This document shows positions 24,160-36,181 of a stretch of 64,000 bases of DNA, piece by piece; position 1 is the stretch's first letter, and every line of letters begins with the position of its first letter. A program made the translations under genes and the position numbers. Under the pieces are notes generated by a model. That model ran no database searches and had not been told where the DNA came from. It saw only the letters and a list, made by a program, of their open reading frames with translations. This DNA comes from Siphonodentalium dalli (taxonomy: Eukaryota; Mollusca; Scaphopoda; Gadilida; Siphonodentaliidae), in the NCBI GenBank assembly GCA_032622095.1, contig CP136064.1, positions 193,721,948-193,785,947 of the forward strand, given 5' to 3'.

Positions 24160-25293
24160 TCTACTATATATTTTTATAACTACGTAAATATATGTGTAAA
24201 TATGTGTGTATATGTGTATATTTGTCCTCTATAGAATCGAAAACGGCTGGCTCGATTGAGCTCAAACTTCCCATCTAATGGTAAAATCTCACGGGAATCG
24301 TCGTCGCGGCGTTTTGGAGAAGCTCTGAGCACTCATTATCCACTCCCAATAATCAAAATCACCGTCCTCGGCACTGCGGGGTGGGGTTAAGGCAGTTACG
24401 CTCTTTATATTGACCAAATTTAGCGTTGTTAACCGAGTAACGCTCTTTATTGCCATCGGCGTTGCTAAACGGTCACCTATGCGTACGAATGCGTACGAAA
24501 CTACGGATGCAAAACGCACCGGAACCGGAATGCATTTATCTTGATTAAAAAGGCATAACTCATTGGAAAACAACAAATGCGTGTCGTGTGATTCCACCTA
24601 ATACGCACAAGCTTGACTACCAAGAGATATCTTATCGGGGTCCACGATATGATGGCTCTTGGTATACAATCGCGACCACGAGAGGCACGCGTGCTTTCGA
24701 TTGAATATCATATTTAATGGTGATTCTTATGTCTGTCGTTCCTAGGAACGGGGGAGATTTTCATCGAATCATACCTCTTTTAGGGACGGGTAGGGACGGG
24801 TACCATAATTTCTCTTGATTAAAAAGGCAGAATTAACTCATTGAAAAACAAAAAATGCGTGTTGTGTGATTCTTATGTGTGTCGTTCTTAGGAAGGGGGG
24901 GGGAGAATTTCATCGGGTCAGTTTTTCCGCCCTAGGGACGGGTACCATCATTTCTCTTGACCTTAAAAATTATCAATTCAAGGTAAAATCGGGTCAAATT
25001 GGAGAAAAAAAAATTAAATTAAAAAATTAAAAAGGCACAATTAACTCATTGAAAAACAAAAAATTAAGTTAAAAAATTAAGTTAAAAAAGTAATTAAAAA
25101 AGCCAGTAAATTAACAAAAATACAATTAACTCATTGAAAAACAAAAAAAATCGGGTCAAATTGAAAAACAAAAACGTTATTTAAAAAATTAAAAAGGCAC
25201 AATTAACTCATTGAAAAACAAAAAATTAAATAAAAAAAAATAAAAATTGTCATGTTTCTGACGATTGCCGCCAGTGGCGGGCTAACCTGCTAG
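24160..25293 (+). mobile_element. Non-autonomous Helitron (C)
   Basis: Starts TCTACTATATATTTTTATAA directly at the end of unit B and ends with hairpin CCGCCAGTGGCGG, then GCTAACCTGCTAG and T. It carries two AACGCTCTTTAT motifs (24396, 24440) and an A-rich tail region with repeated ACTCATTGAAAAACAAAAAA phrases. No protein gene. Confidence 0.65.
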
Positions 25294-25296
25294 TTA

Positions 25297-25701
25297 AAAT
25301 ATATATTGTTTTGTTCATATGCCAAACATAATCAGCGCGTAATTAGTATATTGTCGCCAAGACGTACGATGGTGTACGCAAACAAGAGCCTGCTCGTGTA
25401 CAGAAGTTTTGCTTCTGTTTACATAATGCAGCTCAATTATATTGGTTAATCACACACACATTATATAAACGCTCTTTATTATTTCCATATCAGGAAAACA
25501 GTAACAAAGAACGCTCTTTATGTTTACCATACCGGATCTAAACAAAAGTCAGGTTCTGTAACATTTTTTTGCTTTTGTTTACATAACAAAGGAAAAACTT
25601 TTGACAATAACATAGTGTTTATGCCATATTTCTGATTGGTATAAGAACAAGATCTGTCACTGGTAGAAACATCCATAGTAGACGGCGAGTAACGAAACAG
25701 C
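25297..25701. repeat. Second copy of family C element plus flank, abutting Helitron C
   Basis: Begins directly after the Helitron terminus in the middle of the family C sequence. It continues past the element into ACATCCATAGTAGACGGCGA, GTAACGAAACAG, which also follows the first copy at about 23383-23411. The shared flank shows a segmental duplication, not just two insertions of one repeat. A ~60-bp piece present in copy 1 is missing here. Confidence 0.7.
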
Positions 25702-28048
25702 TACGACCCCGACCAGGAGAAACCCAGCAGCCAGAGTTATTAAGAATACTGTGTAACAGTTAATATATTTTATAGGATATTCCCATCAGTTGAAAATATT
25801 ATTATTCAACAAAACGTGAAGCATTTACTTTCCAAGTTACTCAACAACAAGCTGTTGGCGGGCCTGTTTGTGCTGGCGCAGATCAAGTAAATCAGGGAAA
25901 CCACACCAATGACCATCCTTGCTCCTCTTCAGTTCGTACCACCTCCACTCAGGATCTAGATTTTTAATTGGCACTCTTAGTTGGCTTCGGGTCTCGACCT
26001 AATACTCAGGAGTTCAATGATATGAGATGATGACTCCTTTTCCTGACAACAGCCATGTCTGTGTATCGTGGGGGAGTTTCCAAAACCTCGTATCGACATT
26101 TTTGACAATTTTACCGGAGGCAAAAAACAAATGAACGTTGAAATACTGACGCCACCATTGGATGTTTTAGGAAAATATTTTTGTCAGTTTTGAATTCGCG
26201 CATTCAAAACTGAGCGAAAAATAGTACTGCGAGAATTTAAATATGAGCAAGTTATACGGGAACCCCCTTACCCTGTGACCTGTGATCCGATATATAACCT
26301 TTGTTTCTAGACAAAAAGCAGTCGAAAGCAGCCGTCGAGGATTACTGCGTATTGAACGCAATACATGAGTTTAGCATATCTGGGTGTGCAATTTAAAAAC
26401 AAAATCTGCAGATAAAAACGGAATTATCCCATTTTGTTTCTATTTCCGTGCGTCGTTAGTTTTCGATTAGATTGAGACAAAATACAACCACGTATCTTCA
26501 TGCACAATACACCGCCATTAATATGACATTTTCTTTAGTGCTATGCATTTGTATTGTGGAATGTTATCTCGTATGGAATTTATCATTTACGAAAGTGACA
26601 CGCTGGATTACAAATCAATCCACTTTTAACGAGTACGCGCGCGGCTGCCGAGATCTGAGATCGATAGAACTTGAAACAGTACGTTAAGTTCAAACCCACA
26701 TACAATAGACATATATTGCTCATACTGGTTGAGTTATTGGGATTTATCGTTGTTTCAGTCGCTAGGTCATGTCCACAGGGGTCTCAGAACTTAAAAATTA
26801 AAAAAAAAAAATTCCCGAACCCCCTGTCGCCATGCCACGGAGCTCAGTTTTGTTTACATGGGACAGACTGCACAGATAATGAGTTTCATCGGTAAATCGT
26901 TACACATGTACTTTTCACCACAGGGGTGTGTCGATAAAACGAGTAAAAAAAATAAAAAAAATATATATATACATTTAAACCGAACGCGCCACTTTAAAAA
27001 ACGCATCGCTATAGGTACCATGCGTTACAATGGAGATCATAGGAATACCTCCCCACTCATTCTAACGGCCATGATTCACAAACGCCTGAATTGGTTCTTA
27101 AAAGTTCAACGCCAATCGATCGAGTAAACGCTACATTATCCAATTTAATATGAAACACAACTCTTGGATAAATTGTTCGAAAACAGACGCTGAACAAAAA
27201 AAATCATAGACAGCACTGGCACATGTGTACCACTTTTCTATACATGAGAAAATATACCGTACATTTCATACTCAATATTTATCGATAAAAATAACCTTTT
27301 GTACAGAACAAAACAAATCGACAGATCTAATATTTATCTACACAAATCAATGGCATATTTGAATCCAAGTCGCCACTCATTTCTAATAATCAAGCAATGT
27401 TTTCAAACTTATTTTCTCGCTAAACTAGCCATGTACGTCACAATCCACGGAAATCGCCGACAGACCTTCGGGCGATTGCGAGTTTTTTTTTTCTTGTTAA
27501 CTTTAGACGGCCACGAAATAGCGAGGTTTATCCTAGCTATTTGTCCCGTTTGAACTTGTACCAGACTTGTCTGAGAACATTTACAATATTTACAAACATC
27601 AAGTGTCGTTATATCAATCTTAATGTGTCTATCCGTGCTTCAATCCATGCATGTAATAATACATTTCAAACATCTGTAAATCGTATAATTGATTTTTTTG
27701 CAAAATGTCACTTCACAGATTCAATATGTTTTCATTTTCGATCATGTGGAAATGAGCGTTCCGACTTAGTAACCAATCAGAAGCGAGAAGCATTTCTGAG
27801 CTGAATTGGCCGCAGGTGTGTCGGCGATTTAGGTTGCAGGGCTCCTCTACCCCTGGTCATGATAACCTAGCTGAGATATACACCAAATAATAAGACCAGA
27901 CCGGCCTGTCCGTAACTGTGCAGTGACTCCCCGTGACAAAACTTTCAACCCAAGCACCTCAGGTGCCTGCTCGAGCTCCTCTCCATAACTCTAGAATATC
28001 ACCAATTGGGCTTTAGTAATAACTCAAAAAAGGATAACAATAAATATC
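25702..28048. other. No recognised gene; probable LINE 5' UTR at the 3' side
   Basis: No frame here has features I recognise. The last ~250 bp, which precede the LINE coding start at 28049 without an obvious boundary, are likely its 5' untranslated region. Confidence 0.4.
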
Positions 28049-28294
28049 ATGATCGGTGAAATAAATCTTGGTGAACTCCAGGCTGGTAAAAAAATTGATT
28101 TCACAAACAGATATGGGAGAGATGACTGTGATGAAAAAATCGACCCATACGAACTCATGAATCACTCTTGTGATTATTATGCACCCACTCAATTCCGGGA
28201 CAATATAACAAAATCAAAGAAAGGCACCTCATTATTAGGCCTTAACTGCCGAAGTCTAAATGCAAACTGGGATTCATTCAAAGATTTATTATTA
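28049..28294 (+). pseudogene. LINE ORF, N-terminal part (split by insertion)
   Basis: Starts at ATG 28049 after in-frame stops. About 60 residues of unknown function lead into LLGLNCRSLNANWDSF, the opening of the apurinic/apyrimidinic endonuclease domain of non-LTR retrotransposons (N-x-RSLN motif). At 28295 the frame runs into the terminal inverted repeat of a DNA element. The remainder of the domain resumes near 33300 with CNIQNNNNIFDVIALSE. The two halves therefore belong to one gene. Confidence 0.85.
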
Positions 28295-28620
28295 GTCCAG
28301 GCGATTAAGTCCAAAATTGCACTTTTTTTGATAAAAGCATGAAATTTGGTACATAGGTACATGATACCTTGCTGATCATTTTAAGATTGGGAGACAACCT
28401 TCTAAGTCCCCCTTAGCAACGGTTGCTATGCATCTGTTTTCGCCATAGCAACGGATAGTTATAATGGGAAATATATATTTCTGGGCTATGAAACAGGATC
28501 AAACAGGTTCATGGAGGTTCTGATGTGTTTAGTTAATTGCAATTAAGAAATATGAACCAATAATTTATGACTAAAGAATGTTATACACTAGTTTTATTGA
28601 AAAATGCCCATAGCAACCAG
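28295..28620. repeat. Left terminal inverted repeat of the 5.0-kb element
   Basis: Pairs with 32973-33297. Divergence between arms is noticeable (small indels and substitutions), which suggests the arms were already old at insertion. Confidence 0.85.
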
Positions 28621-29084
28621 AGGAAAATGTTGTAAAAATAATTAAAATCCGAACTTGATAGTCCAAATGGGGCCTAACTTGGTATAAATAATTTAATAAA
28701 TGAAATCACCTAGCCTTGTATTACTTAATGTCACATAATACTCTTTGTTGTCAGAAATTAAAGTGACACCATGTTTCAAATATGTCCAAAATGGCCGTCA
28801 TCGGGGGCCATTGGGGGTTGAAAATGTCTAGCAGATATAAGCAATTATGATACCCGTATGAGAAATTGTTGTTTTTTTCAGACTGTATCCACTGTATTGA
28901 TTTTCTTATCCAGAGTTAGTGTTTAATGTTAACAGTTTGTCTCATTTGATGAAGAATGGATTTAAGTTTGTTACCAAATCATACAAATGATACAAATTGT
29001 GAAGCAAATGACATATAAAGAGCGTTTTTAATTTATTAATTATTTGTGAGGTGATATTTATTATTAAGGATTCCTGTTTCTTAC

Positions 29085-31967
29085 ACAGCCGTTGCCTCAG
29101 CTTTCCTGCCAGATGGCGATGTTGATGTTCCTTTTTTCATTTCGGAAGCATCTCATGATGATAATTCCAATACCATCCCCAATAAGAGTGCTGATATCCA
29201 ATGGTTAGATCATGTCGAAAATTCCTTAGATGATAATTTAGACACAGGAATTTCATGGGCTGCATTCCATTCTGATAAACTTTCTCACGTCAACAGAACT
29301 ACGAAGCCTGTCTCATCTATCAATACAATGATGCCACCATTTATTCAAGCAGCATCTTCTGTTTCGATGTTAAAGCATTGCCTAAAAGTCATAATAGAGA
29401 CAACGGCCCACATCAACCCAGATCAATGTGCTGTTATAAGTGTTGACCAACCCTTATATGCTAAAATGAAGGAAATTCAATGGGCGTTCAGTGAGGATTT
29501 GGGCGAAGACAGATGTGTCATTTTGTTAGGAGGGCTCCATACTGAACTAACAGCGTACAAACTATTGGTTGATTGGGAGTGGCTGGGTTGAATCATTAAC
29601 ACAGGCATCAATCGCATCATCTGGAATTGCCGAATCATTTCTGTCTGCTTCCCACATAAAAAGAACCGCTAATGCCCATCATGTGACAGCTTGCACACTT
29701 TACTTGTTGGTGAAGAGAGCATACATGGATTACTTGGCTGACAACACATAAGATGAATGGTCTTCTAACAAAGCAGCTACAAATCCGTTTCTGGAAAATC
29801 ACCTTAGATTTACAGCTCCTTGTGTTTTGCTTTGTTCGTTCCTTGCGAACATCTGACTTCAAGATGTATTCAGAGAGCATACAAGAACTTGTGGTTTTTT
29901 GCCCTCAACCATACCAATTATGCCAGATGGATGCCAGTACACATCCGAGATATGAGAAATCTAGATATCACTCATCCTAAAGTTGCTGCAGAATTTCGAG
30001 CAGGAAAATTTACAGTTACAAAATCAAGCATCATATTTTCATCAATGGCAATAGACCAAGCACATGAACAAAACAACCGAACGATGAAAGGAGATGGCGG
30101 CATAATAGGATTGACCAACGATATTGATGCTCTAAACAAGTGGGCGATGTGCAGTCCAGAAATTGTGAGGTGCATCTCAGAGTTTGAATGTACATTGACC
30201 AGTCAAACGAATCAGACATCTGTCGGTCATCATCATGAGCATGCAAGTTCCCACCAAAGGTCTTTCGCATCAAAAGTCAAAAGTTTGATGAGCACCATTG
30301 AATCGTTTGGTAATCCATTTGCAGAAGAAAGCAAGGACCTAATTCGGCTACATTCAAGAAATATTATGCCACAAAGTAATGTTGACTGTTTGCTTAGCTT
30401 GCCGGATACAGGCAGGGAACAGTATCTAGACTTCATGAAGAATAGGATACAGACATGTAAAGTTCCTCTATCAAGTCCCATTAAAAGAAACTCTGTCACT
30501 ATATTTATTCCAAAAGAAGTTAAAGTACTCACAAAGAAGGAAACCACAATTTCTTTACTTAAGAGTGAGTGTTCGCTGTTTGCCAATTTATATATTGCAT
30601 GTCAAACAAGGCAAGGAGATCTAGACACATTTTTCAGTCGTGAGAATCAACAATGTCCTCCCTCTATATCAGTTGATGGTGGTCTACGACTTGGCAAGAA
30701 ATCAGATCTTGTCACTTTCTTGGAACAGATGAGTGAAGCCCGTGACTATGGTAGACCTAAAACAGATATAGTTGTCATTGACTTGTTAACATTTTGCGAC
30801 CAACATCTGACTGTGCAACATTCACGGATTATGCCTTGAAAGTAATCCTACCATATGTGAAATTACAGTATGGGTTCACCTGCAGAGTAGATATAGTTTG
30901 GGATCGATATTTTGAGAACAGCTCGAAGACACAAACTCGCAAATCACGTTGCAGCAAGCAAAACTGCATGATCAAAGTGAGCGCTCCACGTAAACTCCCA
31001 AACAAGTGGGCCGATTTCTTACAATCCACCAGCAACAAAGATCAGTTGTTTCGACTACTCGCCAATCTTTTAGTGACTAACATTACTGACTGTGAACTTG
31101 TTGTGACACACGAAGATGGAATTATGTGCAATCCAATACGAGATCCAGGATGTCTTGCTCCATGTAATCACGAAGAAGCAGACACACGAATGATGCTGCA
31201 CATAAAGGACGCAGCTTCACGTGGCTATACAAAATGCATGGTCCGAACAGTCGATATCGATGTTGTCATCCTATGTGTTTCAGTTGCACAGTCACATTGG
31301 AAATGTAGAAATATGGATTGCGTTTGGAACAGGCAAGGACTTCGGGTATATTTCAGTTAACTCTATCATCGACAGCCTAGGTCCAACAAGATCATCTGCC
31401 CTCCCCGTATTCCATGCCTTCATGGGATGTGACACGGTGTCTCATTTTGCTCACATCGGTAAGAAGACCGCATGGAAGACCTGGGACAGCTTCGATAATG
31501 TAACTCCATCATTCTTGTCGCTGGCAAACTCTCCAACTGATGTCACAGAAGAGACAATGAATATAATTGAAAACTTTGTTGTCAAAATGTATGACAAGAA
31601 CAGTAGCATTATCTCTGTTAATGAAGAGCGGAAATACCTATTCACAAGGAAAGGGCATCAGATGACCTGCTTACCACCAACTCAAGCCTCGTTAAAGCAA
31701 CATATTTTGCGAACTGCATTAGTGGCAGGGTATTATTGGGGTAACGCAACAACAGCTGTGCAAATAATACCATCTCCAGGTGCATGGGGATGGAAGTGCC
31801 CAGAGAGATGGCAGCCAAACTGGACAGATGAACCACAAGCAAGCGATGCGTGTAATGAACTCATACGGTGCCGATGTCGTAAACTTTGTGGAGACTGTAA
31901 ATGGTCGAAGGCCAATGTGAAGTGCACTGATTTATGCACATGCAGGGGAAATTGTCACAACATCTGA
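29085..31967 (+). pseudogene. Decayed gene for a putative FEN1/PIN-like nuclease with Cys-rich C-terminus
   Basis: Open protein-like sequence starts after a possible acceptor (TTCTTACACAG at 29085), then runs through several frames to a stop at 31967. The breaks I infer are near 29575, 29750, 29880, 30820 and 31290. In order: a region with SVDQPLYAKMKEIQWAF and LGGLHTEL; IDQAHEQNNRTMKGDGG (about 30050-30100); PIKRNSV; then HEEADTRMMLH (about 31170), TVDIDVVIL (about 31250), FHAFMGCDTVSHF followed by GKKTAW (about 31410-31480); and a tail with nine cysteines (CRCRKLCGDC, CTDLCTCRGNC). The spacing of E-x-A-D, D-x-D and GCD plus a glycine/lysine turn parallels the metal-binding acidic residues of FEN1/XPG nucleases. 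I recognise the overall protein as a widespread uncharacterised invertebrate family; nuclease activity is inference. Confidence 0.75.
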
Positions 31968-32972
31968 TTCAACAACTAATTAAGGCGACATTATCTACTT
32001 GTAGTGTGTGGTTAACTTAAAGTTTTGGAAACTAACCATAAAAATGAAATACATAACATGAGATTTGCATGTTTAAATAGCCTAATGCTGTCCTATAACC
32101 CAATAAATTGAATCTTGATCTTAAGAACCATACTTTGAAGAAACATCCAATAATTGATGCGTCGATTTATGTAATTAGCGACTAAGTCACTCATTGACCT
32201 GCCGCCCCCCACCAAAAAAAAGTCCAAAACACATGCCCCACTATAAGCTGATAGCGTCGCTTTAATGAAATAGTTTGATCAAACATTCATTTTACATGTA
32301 TGTGGTTATCACATTTTGTTTACAAGGAACATATTAATCTATTCGATAAGTCTAGATAAGTAGTAACTTGTGTTTGATATGGCTCTCATTTGTTCAGTTC
32401 TACTGTGTGATCAAGGAACCTAATTCTTGCAATATTGCTATTAAAGTGATCAAAATGGAACACTGAACATTTTCAGTAAACATTTCAGATAGCATATACA
32501 TTTCATATAGCATATATACCATTAGAATGGAAGAAATATACTTGAATCCTCATAGTTTGAATAAAAATTATTTCTATATGACCATGAAATGCTCTATATG
32601 AGTATATAAATTTCTTCTGTTCTGCACAGTGTATATAGTAGTACACTATACATCGATTTCAGATAGAGACTAATGAATTTTATGCACGCAGCTCGAATAT
32701 AGAACTTACGTTATATAATATTGTTACCTCGATTCACAGAAATAGAAGATTCTTATTCTGAGAAATAATCACTAAACGCTCTTTGTGTGTCATTTACTTC
32801 GCTGTTGTTAAATAGACATGTGGTGGTAACAAGAATTATAACCATATAAATCTTGTTCTTATCCAATAAGGCAAACATTGTGAAACACGGTAACATTGTG
32901 TGTTTAAGATAAGTTAGCTCCCATGTACACTATGAAGTAAGGATTTTAAAGATTTTTGTAACCCTATCACCG
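31968..32972. other. 3' non-coding part of the 5.0-kb element
   Basis: AT-rich sequence between the nuclease-like gene and the right TIR. It holds the inner inverted motif CTAAACGCTCTTTGTGTG (about 32771), which pairs with the one at about 29012. No second gene is seen. Confidence 0.5.
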
Positions 32973-33297
32973 CGTTGCTATGGTGATTTTGATATCTAAT
33001 TATTGTCAAGCATTCTTTAGACACAAAATTTTTGTTCAAATTGCTTCATTCTAATTAATTAAACATACAAGAACCTTCATAACCCTGTTTTATAGCCCGG
33101 GAATATATATTTCCCATTATATCTGGCCGTTGCTAGGGCCGAAACAGATGCATAGCAACCGTTGCTAAGGGGGACATTAGAAGGTTGTCTCCCAATCTTA
33201 AAATGATAAGTTGAGTGTCAAGTACCTATGTACCAAATTTCATGCTTTTATAAAAAAAAGTGCAATTCTGATATTTGTTTAACCTAATCGCCTGGAC
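32973..33297. repeat. Right terminal inverted repeat of the 5.0-kb element
   Basis: Inverse of 28295-28620. Ends CCTGGAC, followed by TA and then LINE coding sequence. Confidence 0.85.
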
Positions 33298-33299
33298 TA

Positions 33300-36181
33300 T
33301 ATGTAATATTCAAAACAACAACAATATATTCGACGTCATCGCCCTATCTGAAATATTCCGGATCAAGGAAACATATGTGTTACCCGGGTATCATAATAAC
33401 TATCAACCTTTCGAATACGCAACGCGTCCAGATAACGACGATGGTAGAGGTGGGGTTGGATTATTTATCAAAAATGGCATAACATTTAGAAATAGACCTG
33501 ACTTATCTGTATTTATACCACACGTCGCAGAAACGCTATTTGTTGAAATTAATCCTAACAAAAAAAACTCATATGTGGTAGGAGTAATATACAGACCTAA
33601 CACAGCCCCAACAGCAGATATCGATGAATTCATGACTTACATAGATGCCATAATGGTCAAACTCAACGAATCGCACACTAAAGCATATTTAATTGGGGAC
33701 TTCAACATTGACCTACTAAACTCTGATAATCATACGAAAACCGGTGATTTTATAGATAACATATTTGAGCGGGGTTACCTCCCTGTGATTACAAAACCTA
33801 CTCGGGTCACGGACTACTCAGCAACATTGATTGACCATATCCATACGAACTCAAAGTGGAAATATGACTGCGGAATTATATTATCAGATGTCTCTGATCA
33901 TTTTGCAACGTATTACATTGAAAATGAATTACATACAAATTATACTAACTCAGCACAAAAATCCCCAGAACCCATTCGAATAATTAATGAAAAAAATCTA
34001 AATTCATTTAAAGAAATCCTAGGCAGTCTATCGTTCGACTCAGTTTTCGGCTGCAATTCAGCAGAACAAGCTTATGAGAAATTTATAGGACAATATATAT
34101 CAGCATATGAGCAAGCTTTCCCTCTCAGATACACCGAACAAAGGAAAAAATATATCAAAAGGGAACCATGGATTACAAACGGTTTATTGCAATCATCATT
34201 GAATAAAAGTAAGCTATTCACTAAAAAACTAGCACAGCCATCGACAATCAATATAGATAAATATAAAGCATATTGTAAAATATTCAACCAACTGAAAAGG
34301 AAGAGCAAAAACCAGTACTATAACTCAATTCTCGAAGAAAATAAAAATAACATGAGACGAACATGGACCATATTAAAAGATGCTCTTAAATTATCAACAT
34401 GTTCACATAGTCTTCCAAAAAATCTGAAATTCCGAAACAGAACATTTTCAGATCCGGAAACTATTGCGCAAGCATTTAACGAATATTTCGCAACAATAGG
34501 TCAGAATACAGCTGATAAAGTAGAGATAATTCAGGATATACAACCTCTTGATTATATGTCTGAAAAAAACCAAAAGAACTTCTTCCTTTCAGAAACATCA
34601 TTGTCGGAGATTGTAGATACATGCACCAAAATGTCCAATAAAAGTTGTGTGGACTTTTCTAATATATCAATGAAGCTAATGAGAAGTACTATAAATGAAA
34701 CAGCAAACGCGCTTTCATACATAATAAATTTATCTTTCAAACAAGGTGTCGTTCCTAAAAAAATGAAAATCTCCAGAGTAGTACCAATATACAAAAATAG
34801 TGCCCGTGAAAATATTGAAAATTACAGACCAATCAGTATTCTTCCCGCTTTCTCAAAAATTATGGAAAAACTTATGCATAAACGTTTAAACTCGTTCTTA
34901 ACAAAATTTGATATCCTCCACGAAAACCAATTTGGATTTAGAGCAAACCACTCAACAACCCACCCATTACTTCATTTATTACATCATATTGCCGAGAATA
35001 ACGACAAAAAGACACGAGACTCTACATTAGCAATCTTTATTGACCTTTCAAAGGCATTTGACACAATCAGTCACGACATACTCCTCCAAAAACTTGACCA
35101 TTATGGTATTAGGGGCATAACCAAGAAATGGTTCATGAGTTACTTAGAGGGAAGACAGCAATATGTTGAAATCGAACATGAAAAATCAAATATGCTCAAT
35201 ATTAACTGTGGGGTGCCTCAAGGATAAATTTTAGGACCGCTACTTTTTCTCATATACGTCAACGATATGCCCAATAGCACGTGTTTGAATATACTTTCAT
35301 TTGCAGACGACACAACCCTCCATATTTCTGGAAATGACCACCGCCAAATTGAAAAACAAGTTAATTCAGAATTGAAAAAAGTTCACAATTGGTGTTGTAG
35401 CAATAAATTGGTTATTAATATATTAAAAAGTAAGTACATGTTACTACACCCAACTAATAATGACTTTAAATGGAATATTCTTAAAATAAAACTGAACAAC
35501 GAGCCACTAACACGAATTGGAAACGTTAGACCGGAACAATATATGAAATTTCTCGGAATTAATATTGATGAAAATCTCACCTTCAAATATCACATATCAA
35601 TGATAAAAACAAGGATATCCAATGCAATGTACTGCATCAATAAGGTTCAACGTATACTTCCCAAAAACTGTTTGAAAACCTTATACTTTTCTCTAATCCA
35701 CAGTCATCTCATATATGGGTTGCCTATTTGGGGTCATGCTGACACTGGAAATATTATTTTCAAACAACAGAAAAAAGCCATCCGTATCATGGCAAACAGA
35801 ACGTATAGAAGCCACACAGAGCCCATATTTCGCAAAGAAAAGATTCTGAAATTTTATGACTTGTATCGGTTACAATCGGCTACAATTGTATTTGATTGGA
35901 CAAAAGGAAATCTTCCGAAATCATTTGATGATTCGTTTGAATATACAAAGGCTAATACTCGACAAGCTGGAAATTTGAAAGCAGTAACCCCGAGAACGAC
36001 TTTTACTTCTATATTACCCAAACACGCGTTTCCGTGCACATGGAACTCATTGGATAAAAATCTCAAAAATATCAGATTTCGAAATAGATTTAAAAAAGAA
36101 TTGAAAAATAAATATTTATCGCAATATGCAACAAAAGTTAAATGCAACAACTCATTTTGTCAAGACTGTAAAGTGGCTTAA
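33300..36181 (+). pseudogene. LINE ORF: endonuclease and reverse transcriptase (one internal stop)
   Basis: This is the continuation of the ORF begun at 28049. Endonuclease motifs follow in order: IALSEIF (catalytic Glu), YRPNTAPTAD, IGDFNIDLL, and SDHFATYY (catalytic Asp-His). The reverse transcriptase shows VVPIYKN, NYRPISILP, NQFGFRANHSTTH, FIDLSKAFDTISHDIL (motif A), GVPQG (motif B) and SFADDTTL (catalytic FADD, motif C). A C-terminal KFLGINIDENLTFKYHI thumb-side region follows. A single TAA stop at 35225-35227 replaces the serine normally following GVPQG; one base change explains it. No frameshift occurs in over 950 codons, so the copy is young. Organisation and motifs fit the Jockey/CR1 group; the clade is not resolved. 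Confidence 0.92.

Larger units (their letters stand above)
28295..33297. mobile_element. 5.0-kb DNA element with long TIRs inserted in the LINE
   Basis: The ends GTCCAGGCGATTA and TAATCGCCTGGAC are inverse. Strong inverse similarity continues for about 325 bp (28295-28620 versus 32973-33297), sharing for example TTAGCAACGGTTGCTATGCA and TTGGGAGACAACCTTCTAA. TA lies outside both ends, so a 2-bp TA duplication is possible. A further inverted pair, AAATGACAYAYAAAGAGCG, sits just outside the gene (about 29005 and 32775). The enclosed gene is read on the + strand. I know no superfamily with this combination. Confidence 0.85.

Noticed and set aside
28293-33299. A firm 2-bp TA target-site duplication for the nuclease-like element
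   Set aside because: TA flanks both ends, but removing one TA does not restore the LINE frame (removing 1, 4 or 7 bp would). The true duplication length is unresolved.
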